Origin: Choanephora cucurbitarum
Lineage: Eukaryota > Mucoromycota > Mucoromycetes > Mucorales > Choanephoraceae
DNA length: 64,000 bases
Direction: 5' to 3'
Assembly (NCBI GenBank): GCA_025331435.1
Contig: JAIWNI010000051.1
Coordinates: 62,001-126,000 of the forward strand
Below, piece by piece: positions 1 through 10,959 of the stretch (positions are counted from its first letter, which is position 1; every line of letters begins with the position of its first letter). The translations under genes were made by a program, and so were the position numbers. Below the pieces are notes generated by a model. The model worked only from the letters and a program-made list of their open reading frames with translations. It was not told the DNA's origin and searched no databases.

Positions 1-268
1 CTTCCAAAATCCTGAAGGATTTCTTCAGGAAGTACGTAAGTGGCGTCTCTCTCCGCTGTTGATTGCTCCTCTCCTTTTCCTTGCTCATAGATTTTGAGTA
101 ATATTTCGACAGTTTCAGGTGTAAGGTCATTAAGGTTGACAGTTGACATAATTAATCCATGTTGTGCGGCTTAGAAAGATATATAGTCGTCCCCCGATTT
201 AGGGAACTACCTTGGTTCCCTCGACACCGTTTCCTATATTTCGTTCGCTAAATCGGTGGATGACTGTA
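1..268 (-). mobile_element. DIRS-like element, 5' terminus (copy 1, cut by window edge)
   Basis: These bases match 12790-13057 with a single mismatch (position 193, c against t). They include the first 49 codons of the gag-like ORF (start codon at 149 on the minus strand) and the terminal non-coding part. Both copies end at the same GATGACTGTA, after which the flanks differ, so this is a true element end. The terminal part carries a short inverted motif: CCGATTTAG near 195 and CTAAATCGG near 249. The near-identity of the two copies suggests recent activity or gene conversion. The rest of this copy lies outside the window. Confidence 0.8.
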
Positions 269-1344
269 AAGAGAGAGACTTAAAAAAGAAATAATTACTG
301 AAAACAAAAGCGTGGCTTGGAGGGTTGATACCTCATCTTTCGTCTTCGCTTCGGCAACCTGGTCATTAAACTCAAGTAGAGGCAGAATTGATTAAGTAAG
401 ATAAAGATAATGTTTATTGAGGTAATTATGGGGGTTATTTATACTAATGAAATGCAGATGATAATATATAATTGGAAAGATTGAGTAGAACCAATTGCCA
501 GGAGAAAGGTGAATAGATCAAGACCGGAAATAATGGCAGAGCAAACTAAAAAGGACATATCTTGTCAAGTGTAACCTCTGCCTCTCCTATGCGACAAATA
601 AAACGACAGCTTTAACCTCAATCAAAAACTTGTCAGGAACTTATTCTTCTTATTTTTCTTTACCTTTATTTTTCTTTTATCGTTTCCTTTACTTTTTCTT
701 AGTTTTCTTCTTTTCCTTTTCTTCACTACATATTGTTAGTAAGAGATATTCTTTAGAGGATAGGAATCTTGCTTATAAAAACCCAAATCTGTGACATATA
801 TTAAGATAGTCATCTTTTCGTTTGAAGAATACATTTTGATAACAGTCCAAATTATTCTATTGAAATCATCCTATTAATATAAGGAACACGTCGATATAAT
901 ATCTTATAAAAAGAAGTGTTGCTGAAATCATTCTGTAAAAGAAATACATCAAATACTTTCTTCTTTAACATCTATACGTGTCAATCATTCTCTAAACTTG
1001 AGAAATCAGAACACATATAGAGCAAAATCTAAGATTTCTATTAAACATATTGACTTATATCACTCCAACTCGGGGACAAATTAAGACTGTGTGTTATAAT
1101 AAGCGGAATTAATTGAACATACTCTAAAGATTACATCTGAAGAGACATATTGATTAGTGCAATAAATCCATTTTCCTTTACTTTCGTCTACTTTAGTTAT
1201 TATATTTCGGTTCGCAACCTATAGCATAGTGCTCATTTTCAAAACGCCTATTAAACCATACCAAAATCTACACAATGTTCTGTGTTGAACCAATTTTGGT
1301 AATTCTTGTGGTGTTACCGTCCTACTGGTAGTGTCACGACTTTG
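269..1344. other. AT-rich intergenic stretch, nothing recognised
   Basis: No coding pattern, RNA gene or repeat that I can name is visible on either strand between the DIRS-like terminus and the Tc1-like element. There is a T-rich run near 645-725. Confidence 0.5.
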
Positions 1345-1346
1345 TA

Positions 1347-2644
1347 CAGTGAGCGAAAGAAAGTTTTGAGCGATTTTTAAGAACTGAAAATTATTTGTGA
1401 AGGTGCATCCTTTGAACATGACTACACAAACTCTTTTTATTTCCAATAAACTACACCAAAAACGATTGAAAAGTCTCGCTTAAACCCTGAAACAAGAGTT
1501 GAGATTGTTGAATGCAAAATTTTAGGCCATTCATCAACTTTCACCTAAAACTGTGAGACGAGCTTGCAACAACTTCGAATCTCGAGGTACTGTTGAGTCT
1601 TTGAGAGTCTCTGGAAGATCAAAAGCGATCAGCGACAGAATCAAGGTTATTTTAAACAGAGCTGTGAAGCAAGACCGCACTAGAACGCTTATACAACTTC
1701 AACAGGAGTTGCCTATTAAAGTTTCTACCAACACCATCTCCAAGGCACTTCATGAGATGAACCTTAGAAGTAGAGTAGCCATGAAGAAAACTTTTTATCA
1801 GTGATACGAACCGAGCAAAAAGGCTCAACTTTGCCAAACAGCATAAGGATTGGACAGTTGACCAATGGAAGCAGGTCATCTTCTCAGACGAGTCATCCTT
1901 TGAAGTTGGTAAAAATCCGAAGAAGGTAAAAGTATAGAGAGAACCCGGGGAGAGATACAAACCAGAATGTGTTCGACCATCGTTTGGTAGTGGAAGGACC
2001 ACTTATATGGTCTGGGGTGCTCTTTGTGGTGGTAGAAAGTCACCTTTGATTATTTTCCCTACACACAATGTGAAATCTGCAGAGATGATCCAACGGGTAT
2101 TGCTGGATTTTCATCGAAGTGTTCCGGGCGCCATTTTCATGGAAGACAATGCGCGACCCCATACTTCAAAAGAGTCCAGCAATTAGAAAATATCGAATGG
2201 TATTGAAAAATTATGCTGGCCTCCTCAACCACCAGATCTCAATCCAATTGAGAATATTTGGATGAAAATGGAAGGATTCTTCCATGAAGAATGGGTCAAC
2301 TTTCGTGGCAGAAAAAACCATGAGGATATACTTCGCGATGCCTGGACCAAGTATCCATAGATGAAGTCAACCGCCTCATAGAAAGCATGCCCAAACGCAT
2401 GCAAGAAGTGATTAATGCTAAAGGAGGCCCTACAAAGTATTAATGCTTTAATAAAAACATGCTTGATACATTAATTATTTTTTTTTGTTTCCAAAATAAA
2501 ACTTGAGTGGTCAGTTGAGAATCTTTATTCTTGGATTGTGAGTTGTCTAATGACTTGAAGGTGGTATGGAGGTTAACATAGTCATGATCGTTGAGAAGAT
2601 CATGTCGGAATTTAAAAACGCGCAAAACTTTTTTTGGCTCACTG
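1347..2644 (+). mobile_element. Tc1/mariner-type DNA transposon, decayed
   Basis: The element begins CAGTGAGCGAAAGAAAG and ends with the inverse of CAGTGAGCCAAAAAAAG. Similarity between the ends extends about 33 bp. It is flanked by TA on both sides (1345-1346 and 2645-2646), the standard Tc1/mariner target duplication. Length is 1298 bp, normal for a Tc1 element with one transposase gene. The transposase inside is broken, so this copy cannot be autonomous. Both ends are visible, so a helper transposase from elsewhere might still act on it (inference). Confidence 0.88.
1470..2440 (+). pseudogene. Tc1-like DD34E transposase pseudogene
   Basis: Fragments in two frames give the N-terminal helix-turn-helix (about 1470-1800) and then the DDE catalytic domain. 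The first catalytic Asp is in VIFSDES (about 1880). The second is in the MEDNARPH block (about 2140). The Glu is in PPDLNPIENIW (about 2240). Counting residues, including one internal stop, leaves exactly 34 positions between the second Asp and the Glu, as in DD34E Tc1 enzymes. Damage includes a frameshift near 1800 and stops near 1935, 2185 and 2358. Family assignment is firm; it is not functional as read. Confidence 0.88.
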
Positions 2645-2646
2645 TA

Positions 2647-3036
2647 TTTGTGAAATGATGCATCACTCACTACAATTATTATAAAATCCATTACATCCAA
2701 ACTTCCTTCTCAATACGTTTTTCTTTCATTTTCTCATCTAGTTCCTATTTTATTATTTTCTATATTTCACATATATCTCATATCTCATTACCAACATTTT
2801 GGTCATTATAACTAACCCAATGTTATCATTACATTTCTTTAAACCTCTATGTTTTAATCCAGTTGGTAATTAAAACTAAGAGTCATAAATCAACAAGAGA
2901 GAGCTTCAATTGCCGATGCTGACGTAGAATACTCAGCTTACAACACCTTTATCACAGTTTTTGGAAACCGTCATATGATTTTTAAAATCTGCCATTTGGG
3001 CCATAAGCACTGTACTCTTTTGCTTCAAACAAATCT
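2647..3036. other. Intergenic, nothing recognised
   Basis: AT-rich sequence between the Tc1-like element and the satellite array. Short open frames here have no recognisable similarity. Confidence 0.4.
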
Positions 3037-4323
3037 CACAGTAGCAAGGTTCCTTTGATTGTAAAGGCTTGTAAAGCACTGCTGTTAGGGACACCGCCTG
3101 CAGAGGAGGGCCGTCCTCAACGTGGCTTTCCATGTTGTGTGGCGTGCCTTTTCCTCCTGTATCCTTTCAGTAACCTTTTGACCTCTTTGTGTGTTTCTGT
3201 TCTTGACTGTACAATCACAGGTGGCTCCTGGTACCAAGAGCAGCGATGCACAAGGTAGCTACGTGCATTCTGACTCCAAGTGTTGATAATATGAGGAAAG
3301 TAGTCATGCAAGACAACTGAAAAACACCTAAGCTTTACTAACTATTGTATATCGCTAGACTTGTCGGTGAATACAGAATACGATTCTGCACAGTAGCAAG
3401 GTTCCTTTGATTGTAAAGGCTTGTAAAGCACTGCTGTTAGGGACACCGCCTGCAGAGGAGGGCCGTCCTCAACGTGGCTTTCCATGTTGTGTGGCGTGCC
3501 TTTTCCTCCTGTATCCTTTCAGTAACCTTTTGACCTCTTTGTGTGTTTCTGTTCTTGACTGTACAATCACAGGTGGCTCCTGGTACCAAGAGCAGCGATG
3601 CACAAGGTAGCTACGTGCATTCTGACTCCAAGTGTTGATAATATGAGGAAAGTAGTCATGCAAGACAACTGAAAAACACCTAAGCTTTACTAACTATTGT
3701 ATATCGCTAGACTTGTCGGTGAATACAGAATACGATTCTGCACAGTAGCAAGGTTCCTTTGATTGTAAAGGCTTGTAAAGCACTGCTGTTAGGGACACCG
3801 CCTGCAGAGGAGGGCCGTCCTCAACGTGGCTTTCCATGTTGTGTGGCGTGCCTTTTCCTCCTGTATCCTTTCAGTAACCTTTTGACCTCTTTGTGTGTTT
3901 CTGTTCTTGACTGTACAATCACAGGTGGCTCCTGGTACCAAGAGCAGCGATGCACAAGGTAGCTACGTGCATTCTGACTCCAAGTGTTGATAATATGAGG
4001 AAAGTAGTCATGCAAGACAACTGAAAAACACCTAAGCTTTACTAACTATTGTATATCGCTAGACTTGTCGGTGAATACAGAATACGATTCTGCACAGTAG
4101 CAAGGTTCCTTTGATTGTAAAGGCTTGTAAAGCACTGCTGTTAGGGACACCGCCTGCAGAGGAGGGCCGTCCTCAACGTGGCTTTCCATGTTGTGTGGCG
4201 TGCCTTTTCCTCCTGTATCCTTTCAGTAACCTTTTGACCTCTTTGTGTGTTTCTGTTCTTGACTGTACAATCACAGGTGGCTCCTGGTACCAAGAGCAGC
4301 GATGCACAAGGTAGCTACGTGCA
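3037..4323. repeat. 352-bp tandem repeat array, 3.66 copies
   Basis: The unit starts at CACAGTAGCAAGG (3037, 3389, 3741, 4093) and repeats with an exact 352-bp period. The last copy stops at 4323 in GTAGCTACGTGCA. I saw no differences between copies. Each unit holds the same open frames on both strands (67 and 64 codons), but I recognise neither and regard them as chance. The unit is clearly richer in G+C than its flanks. Perfect identity means recent amplification, strong homogenisation, or an assembly artefact. Confidence 0.93.
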
Positions 4324-5099
4324 CTTTAGTTTGTACAAACTAGGACAGATTCTTTGTCTCAGTCTCTCTACTATGCGTCTTTTTCGCTCAAAAGATGGCC
4401 TCGGCTTGCTCCAACCATTTCTACGACAAGATGCGCTGCGGTATTTACCACAACTAATTAGAAGAGTTTTTTATCGTGTTTGACACTTTTTCTCTTCACC
4501 TCATTAAAGGCCTATATTTTGTCTCACTTAACTCTACAAGTTATTATCGTTTATTTGAGCATAAACACAACATGCGCTTCGATTGAAGTAGGGGGGGGGG
4601 GGGTTCCTCTAGTGGCTGGCTTTAAGGTTGATTCAATCTCTTTTGTTGTCTTGCCTAAACTATTTGATTCTTTCTTCTACCATGCTTCACCTATTCCTTT
4701 TCTTCCACTATTTTCAGCATGCTGATTTCGACTATTCACCAAGCTGAGTATGAATCACTTATCCAGATGGGCATTCTCATCGACCGCTTCCTTTCTTTGA
4801 AGTCGACAGTACACTTTGAGTTTTTATTTTATTCATCTATCTCTTTTTCTTTTGATTATACATAACATAATACTCCAAAAACATAGTTGTGAGTACTCAA
4901 TGTGTAGTGACCTTACAAAGAAAATCCTTCATTATGTTACCAATTAATCTAGATCAAACCTTTCAGGGTCAGTTAGTGCTGATACTAAAGTCATAAGCCA
5001 AAAGGGATTGGCCTTACTACACATCCAAACTCTAGTTGGACAAAGTTACTCAGTAAGAGTGTAAAAGCTAGAGAAGTCATCTACGATTGTTACTTGAGG
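4324..5099. other. Intergenic with palindrome and poly-G run
   Basis: A 16-bp perfect palindrome (TAGTTTGTACAAACTA) lies at 4327-4342, four bases after the satellite array ends. A run of 13 G lies at 4591-4603. Open frames of about 80 codons on the plus strand have no recognisable domain. Confidence 0.5.
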
Positions 5100-5508
5100 G
5101 ACAACTGGTTCTTGACTCAGTGCTTTGAAGTTAGAGGAGGCAACAGCTTCTTGATCAATCTTGGCTCAGGTGGTATTAAAGAAGCAACCTTTGAGAATAG
5201 TACAAGCTATTCATTATTGCAATAAACGAACATTTTGGATTTTGCCTGGTTGATGATTTTGATCAACATCCAGCTATTAAATAAAGTTGTTAGGGGCTTA
5301 AAGAGCTGAGGAGCAAGTGAAAGGTAATTCCTTGGATTATTTCTGATCAACTCACAAATGACACTGACAGCAGCCAAAACAACAGACGGGTCAGAATCCT
5401 CCAGCTTCTCTTTCAACCGATCAAAACTAAGGCAAAGTGCTTCAGGATATTTGAGAAAGAGTTCATAAGGATCTTCTTTCGAATATAGGTTCAACGTGCT
5501 GACCATGT
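5100..5508 (-). pseudogene. AP-3 complex delta adaptin fragment (copy 1)
   Basis: Reading the minus strand gives an adaptin HEAT-repeat segment. It has a YELFLKYPEAL block, then LKEKLEDSDPSVV, then VICELIRNNPRNYLSLAPQ, then WMLIKI. After an interruption of about 30 nt with a stop it resumes with an LIPPEPRLIKKLLPPL block. This order matches the large delta subunit of the AP-3 vesicle coat (vacuole/lysosome sorting). Only about 110 residues of a roughly 900-residue protein are present, and the frame is broken, so this is a duplicated gene fragment. A second copy lies at 13058-13372. Confidence 0.8.
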
Positions 5509-5707
5509 CGGAGGATAAATGATGAAAGTTGTTGCATTCAAAAGTTCTTTTGTCAGTGCTTTACTGATATCATGAAAGCTAACAATCTTTTTGAGGCAAT
5601 GAAATGCATGACAAGAAAAACGAATTCTAAGTAGAATGAAAGTTTATGCTTCACTTATCGGTAAGTTTCGATTCCAAATCAGATTGACAAGCGAATACCA
5701 TAACTAT

Positions 5708-6493
5708 CACCGGTTAACCCAGAGGGGAGTGAGTTCATTTTCTCCCGTCATTTCCTCCCGAGGGAGTGAGTTGAGGGGAGTAAAGGCCAAACTCACTCCC
5801 TTTAAGCCACCAGTTACACTTTAAAAATCACAGAAATCCATTTACGTTTTTTTTCTGAGCACAAGCTTTCCAAAAAGAACAAATTCAGTTTCCATTAGAA
5901 CAGTTTAGGCATTCAACTTTCTAAAAATGATTTCGTTTTCTGAGTTTTATGTTCATGTTGTACATTTCTCACAAACCAGAGAGGTTAGAGAGGTTGGCGA
6001 AAAAGTTTTTACATGTTTTTTGACTTATATGGCAGGTTGAACCTTAAATTTTTGCGGACTATTAATATTGAAGAGCTTTTATTTGCTACTAATAGTTTCC
6101 GCAAGTCAAATATCAAATCAGCTCAAAAATAGAGCTTTTATTGCAATATTCAGAACTGCGATCTGTACATTTTAAACCCCAATTTGGCAAAAGAACAAAC
6201 AATTTTGTGTAACGTCAAGCGTGTATATTTCACATTTTTAAAAAGGAAAAAATGCAAAATGACTTGCCAAACTCTCTAAATAATTACAATGAACATAAGC
6301 GTCCTAATTGAGGCCAGAGCAATGAATACAAACATCCAAATCCGTTTTTTTGTGTTAGAAATTAAGGTTAGGACTCAATTTGTCTGTTCAACGCGAAAGG
6401 GAGAAGGTGAAAAAACTCACTCCCTCGGGAGTTATCAGGGAGTGAGTTCAGGGGAGTAAAATGTCGATTTACTCCCCTCTGAGTTAATCGGTG
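5708..6493. mobile_element. 786-bp terminal-inverted-repeat element without transposase
   Basis: The left end (CACCGGTTAACCCAGAGG) and the inverse of the right end (CACCGATTAACTCAGAGG) match. They are followed by further shared blocks of the type GGGAGTGAGTT and CTCCCGAGGGAGTGAG. The structured ends cover roughly 80 bp on each side. The interior is AT-rich with no long ORF. TAT flanks both ends and may be a 3-bp target duplication. It looks like a non-autonomous DNA transposon; I cannot assign a superfamily. Confidence 0.65.
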
Positions 6494-6783
6494 TATAGTG
6501 CAAAATATGAATGGTAGTACGTGTTTATGTAATCTAGTTTGCAATCAATTTTTTGTTTACTTGAGCACAAGTCAAGTGGTCTCAAGCTGATTTTGAAAGG
6601 GAGACGATCTTTTCCTAAACACTTAATAAAACAGGGGATAAAGAGGGGTCTTACCATATTGAGCTTGTCACAATCATTAAAATGTGTAAGCAAAAAAGCT
6701 GGTAGGCAATGCTTCAACCGGAACACATCCCGCATATAGCAATTCCTCCACCTTTTCCTTTTTCTTTCTTGATTTCATGTGAA

Positions 6784-6928
6784 ATGATCAATTGCTGCGA
6801 AATGATCAACTATTGCCAAAGTATTCAAGATGAATACACAAGATGCATTTTTGCTTTGAGCAATACAAATTGTTTAGTTCCTGATGAATCAGAGCGAAAA
6901 AAAAAGCGTCTAAAGAGCTCTGTAGCTG
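6784..6928 (+). other. Candidate coding exon upstream of the PD-(D/E)XK-like gene
   Basis: An ATG-initiated 48-codon open stretch ends in a basic KKKRLK block at a good donor (G|GTAAGTAAG). It ends in phase 1, the same phase as exon 1 of the gene at 7622. It could therefore join in frame to that gene's exon 2 at 7751, as an alternative 5' exon. The intron would be about 822 bp, far longer than others here, so it may instead be the relic of another gene copy. Confidence 0.25.
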
Positions 6929-7621
6929 GTAAGTAAGTGTAATGATTCCTCTCTTTTTCTTTTATTTCTTGCTTGTAATATGCCAAGTGTTTTAAACAAT
7001 AAAGAAAATAGAGTTGACAGACTAAAATGGCTGCATATGTAACACATACAACAACCATACGACTATTACAAATAAACTGTACAATTTAATATTTAAAACT
7101 GAACACAAAGAAGGAGAGCAACAGATCATGACGGAAAGGTCTAACAACAAGGAAAGACACTAAAACGGCATTCAAATGTAACTTTGTTAGTATCATGTCT
7201 ATTTGGAAGACCTATGGATGCTGTTGCTATTATGACACAAGGCTACGATTATTGCTAGAAAGAGCATAAAATCAGTGTAAGTCACACAGTTAGGATACAG
7301 ATAAACAGTATAACGCTTTGGATTCAGTTTTGAAGACTAAAGAGAAAAGGAAAAGGAAATAAAAAAAAATAGCTGCAAGTAAAGTACTGCCTGAATAGAA
7401 GCCTTCAAAAGAGAAACCTGTTGGTAAACAAATAAACAGAGGACAAAGCTACATTGTTACAAATATATTTGTTTCAGCCGTCCAACTATTTTGACCAAAC
7501 GCTTTCGCGACTCTGTGTAACAAAAACTGTTCTACTTGGATCGTGTATAAAACTCAACAGAAAGCATATTGTTATGGTCTTTTCTTCATCGCTTTTAATA
7601 TTTCATTTTCATTCTTTCAAT

Positions 7622-9165
7622 ATGTCAACCAATTTCAAAAATTTATTTGTCAACGATATTAATACATTAATTGTTAATAACAAAAGATCAAGAAGTATGT
7701 GATAGAAAAGTCTATATGAAAGAGACTGTGTACCAACTGTTGTTCTGTAGGTCCAACGCCAGAGCCATCCACCTCCTCTGTCTCCTCGTGCGATGTCAAG
7801 CGAGTAAAAAAAATAAATTACTTCAAGGGACTTGGCCAAAAAGAATGGGCAATAAATGAAAAGGTATATTTGAGCACATACTATAGATGCATACCAGTAA
7901 CTCACTAACGTCTTGCTATGCTTAGCTCATTGTAGATAATGTTGACATAACCACTGCCCTGCACAACTTTCGTGCAAAAAGCATAAAAGCAGCTAACCAA
8001 GAAAGCTGCTTGAACAGTCTGCGCGTCCTGTAAGTTATCAAAGTTTTGTTTATTTCAGATCAAACACCAACTGAATAATTTGATTTAGCTCTCTCTCTCA
8101 CATTTTCCCTTTCGACAAGCATCATCCCAACAAATGCATCAGCTCGTATCTTAAGAAGCCTGAGGCTGACGCTCTAAAACTGTGCTTTGAGAGTAACAAG
8201 CCAAAGCTACCAAAATCATCTGTGGCTTCGGTCATGTATTGCAAGAACATTGCAGATGTAAGTTAAAGTTTGGTTAAAAAAAAAGCTAATTATTAATGTA
8301 ATCATCGTTTAGGATGTTGAAGAAGAAGATGAAGAAGAAGAGGATAACCAAGATGAAATGAGCCGAGTAGTGAAGAGGTTGGTGACAAGCATGACCAGCA
8401 GCAATACCAGCATTGCTGAATCATCTGAAGCCACCTTTACCGGAAAATACTTGAAGCCTGTAGTCGATGAGATTCTCATCAAAAATAAAACACAACAGCA
8501 AGTATATGGAGAGTAAGTATTTGCTATCATGTATTTGTTGAGCGGTATACTGATTATTTTTAAATAGAATTGATACAAATTACCATGGCTACAAGCCAGA
8601 TATGTTATTTGGTGCCAAAAGAAAGAGAAAGGATTTTTTCTTTTTCTTTGTCGAAATAAAAAGACCAGGCCAAACAAGCAAATATCAACCAGAGGACGAC
8701 TTGACTAAGCTTCTAAAGCAAATGAAGCACTCCGTTGATGAACAACTGTTTCTGGGTGTCAAAGCGCCTAAATCTCTGGGCTTGCTTGTAGAAGGTATAT
8801 TTTAATAATATAGACATGATAAAAAGTCAATAAAATTTAACACCACTGATTATTTTGTAGGGTTTGATTGCTTTCTCTATCAAATGATAGTTTTGGAAGA
8901 TGGGATTTACTTCCCTATGATGATCAAGAGCTTTTGTTTGGTGCGTCGTGTGGATGAAATGATCTGGATGCCAACAATTGTTGAGTGCTTGACTTTTGTC
9001 AAGGTAAAAGTTGTAATTGAATGTGCTTCAAATTTAACATACTAACATTCTATTCTTTTGTAGAATGAATTGATAGAATTTGAAAAATCTATCAACAAAA
9101 AACGCTCAAAACAGCAAGTCGCCCTTATAAAGCCTTCCTTTATAACTTCTCTTTGTAAAAAATAA
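7622..9165 (+). CDS. 376-aa hypothetical protein with PD-(D/E)XK-like signature
   Basis: Eight exons: 7622-7694, 7751-7863, 7926-8029, 8089-8257, 8313-8512, 8568-8794, 8861-9003, 9064-9165. They join without a stop into 376 residues. The N-terminal part is Ser/Pro-rich. Residues 154-165 are strongly acidic. A hydrophobic core carries YKPDMLF (Asp231) followed by FFVEIKRPG (Glu249, Lys251). The spacing Pro-Asp...Glu-x-Lys is that of PD-(D/E)XK nuclease-like folds; this assignment rests on the motif alone. A block around LLVEGFDCFLYQM follows, and the protein ends in a basic tail. A broken inverted paralogue at 14147-14915 keeps the same intron positions, supporting the model. I recognise no named family. 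An alternative first exon may lie at 6784-6928. Confidence 0.7.
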
Positions 9166-9190
9166 AAAATATCAATAATACAGTGCTGCC

Positions 9191-9370
9191 ATGTCTATGA
9201 AATCTAAAGGAAAAGAAGCTTCATCTGAATACAAGGAGTTCAGAGGAGAAGGGATTATCGAATTAGGCCAGGCTTTAGCTAGGAGTATTGCTATAGAAAA
9301 GCTATTTGTTGTATCATCCATACCCAAAACATGCAGCTTTTTTTTTAAACTTATCAAGGCACCACCATAA
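9191..9370 (+). CDS. Small 59-aa ORF, doubtful
   Basis: An ATG-to-TAA frame lies 25 bp downstream of the PD-(D/E)XK-like gene. It reads SSEYKEFRGEGIIELGQALAR followed by a hydrophobic end, with a lysine-rich start. It has protein-like composition but no family I recognise. It could be a remnant exon of a neighbouring repeated gene. Confidence 0.2.
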   Translation: MSMKSKGKEASSEYKEFRGEGIIELGQALARSIAIEKLFVVSSIPKTCSFFFKLIKAPP

Positions 9371-9885
9371 TAAAACAAGCGCTATTTTGCCTTTTTTTGG
9401 TTGTACTCAATTCTGGTTTTGCTACTAATACAAAAAAAATTGATTGTGCCCAAGAAACTTGAGCCACCAAAGCCCTCTTTTACATCCTCTCAAGCCAATA
9501 AAAGACGATTAATAGTATCAAACTATCGCAAAACATATTGATATACTACTTGACCTCATTTGATTTCATTATCAACAGCTTGCAAGATAAAGAAATTCTC
9601 CTTCTTCAACAAACTAAGCAGCATGCATATCTTGGGTGATTTTGTACAATTTCCCATTCAGGCTTGAACTAAGAAAAAAAATCAACCTCTCCCTTTCATC
9701 TCTCCTTTTTTTTTTCAGTGTACACCAGAATGGAATTAAGCAAGCTTCTTTTTTTTGATATGAGTAAGATATTTGTCAAAGGTATGCATAAGAAATACCT
9801 TTTCTGGGCACACAACGTGATTTTGTACAAAAAGTATATTTGTAAAGATACAGTGCTTACGGGCTCAAATGGCAGATTTCAAATA
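9371..9885. other. Intergenic, DIRS left terminus not found
   Basis: AT-rich sequence between the small ORF and the recombinase end of the DIRS-like element. I looked for the CCGATTTAG / CTAAATCGG terminal motifs of the right end in either orientation and did not see them. The left terminus is therefore probably missing or strongly diverged. Confidence 0.4.
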
Positions 9886-10870
9886 TCATTTGGCGGTTTC
9901 CAAAAAATAATACTTTTCAAAAGTGTTACTTGTCAGACTCCAGTTTGCTTATTTCTTCACTTCTAAGATGGAAGCACTTGCCATAACTGCTTTTTTTGCT
10001 GCTGCTGATCGGAAACTATGTGCCTTAAAGATACTAATATCAACGTTCACTTCCTTGAGTATCTCTTTTAGCCAGGATCCAATGGTTTTCTCGCTAGCCG
10101 GATGAGGGGGGGGGGGGAGAGAAAGTATTTTTCATGGTCGAGATATGCCCAGAACAAACTTTTGCTACCATTATCTTGTAATCCTAAACCTTCTGTTCTC
10201 TTGAGGAAAACTAAAGTAGTCCCAACTGGACACAATTCTCTGTGTTCTTCTGGAAGATAGCCAACATGGGCAGTCTTCATTTGTTCCTCTTTCGGTTCTG
10301 TAAAGAAAATTGAAAGACCCTCTTCTTTTACCATTATGCCTGTTGTGTAAAGTCTTCCGATATCGCTTCTTGGCCTGCCCATGGTGGCTATGCACAATAA
10401 TATGATAGTCTTCAATTGCAACTTGTGAAGGTCCAGTGGTTCATTTGTTCCCCAAGTAAGGATATATCTGGTGACTGTGCCTACATCCCAAACCTGTAGC
10501 TTAGAAAAAGTATTTTTTTTTTCTTAGGAACTGTTGACTTTCGCTTAGCCTTAAAGAACTGTTTGAGTAAAGGTTGATGCAAGAGATTGATGCCGTCCGG
10601 ATATAAGACTCCAAACACCGACTGCATTGCTGATCTGTAAACATTGAATTGAGATGACGAGAGATGCTTTTTCTCTATGAAAAACTCCAAGATATTTTGT
10701 ATCTTGTATTCGATGGGGCTATAGCCCTGGTTTTAACAATAGTCTATCCACTGTTTCCAGGCATAATTGTAATCATTAAAGGTTCTCTCTCTCTCAGTCC
10801 CTTTTCCAACTACTGCTGGGAGGCTTGGCTCAACGTCTGACCCATCTGGTATGCCTTGATAATAGCCAAG
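9886..10870 (-). pseudogene. DIRS tyrosine recombinase, frameshifted
   Basis: The N-terminal core-binding part (FNVYRSAMQSVFGVLYPDG) lies at about 10690-10560. The catalytic part begins LKTIILLCIATMGRPRSDIG (about 10410), the usual first-arginine region. A run of 12 C on the coding strand (plus-strand G run, 10106-10117) shifts the frame. The new frame then gives GSWLKEILKEVNVD and FKAHSFRSAAAKKA, containing the HxxR box. It ends NWSLTSNTFEKYYF with the tyrosine nucleophile region before a stop at 9886. One further stop precedes ANWSL. Confidence 0.8.
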
Positions 10871-10959
10871 CGGTCAAATTGCATCGCTTGCTGTTCATCG
10901 GTATCCGCATTGGTTGCTCCTTCTTCACTTGGTATTGCAGGATCATCGGCCACCAGTAC

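Noticed and set aside
3055..4314. Repeated 67-codon and 64-codon open frames inside the 352-bp units
   Set aside because: They overlap on both strands, have no domain or splice context, and exist only because the unit is repeated.
8309..8677. 122-codon antisense frame over the PD-(D/E)XK-like gene
   Set aside because: It is a shadow; it ends in a poly-Ser run that mirrors the acidic GAA/GAT codons of the sense strand.
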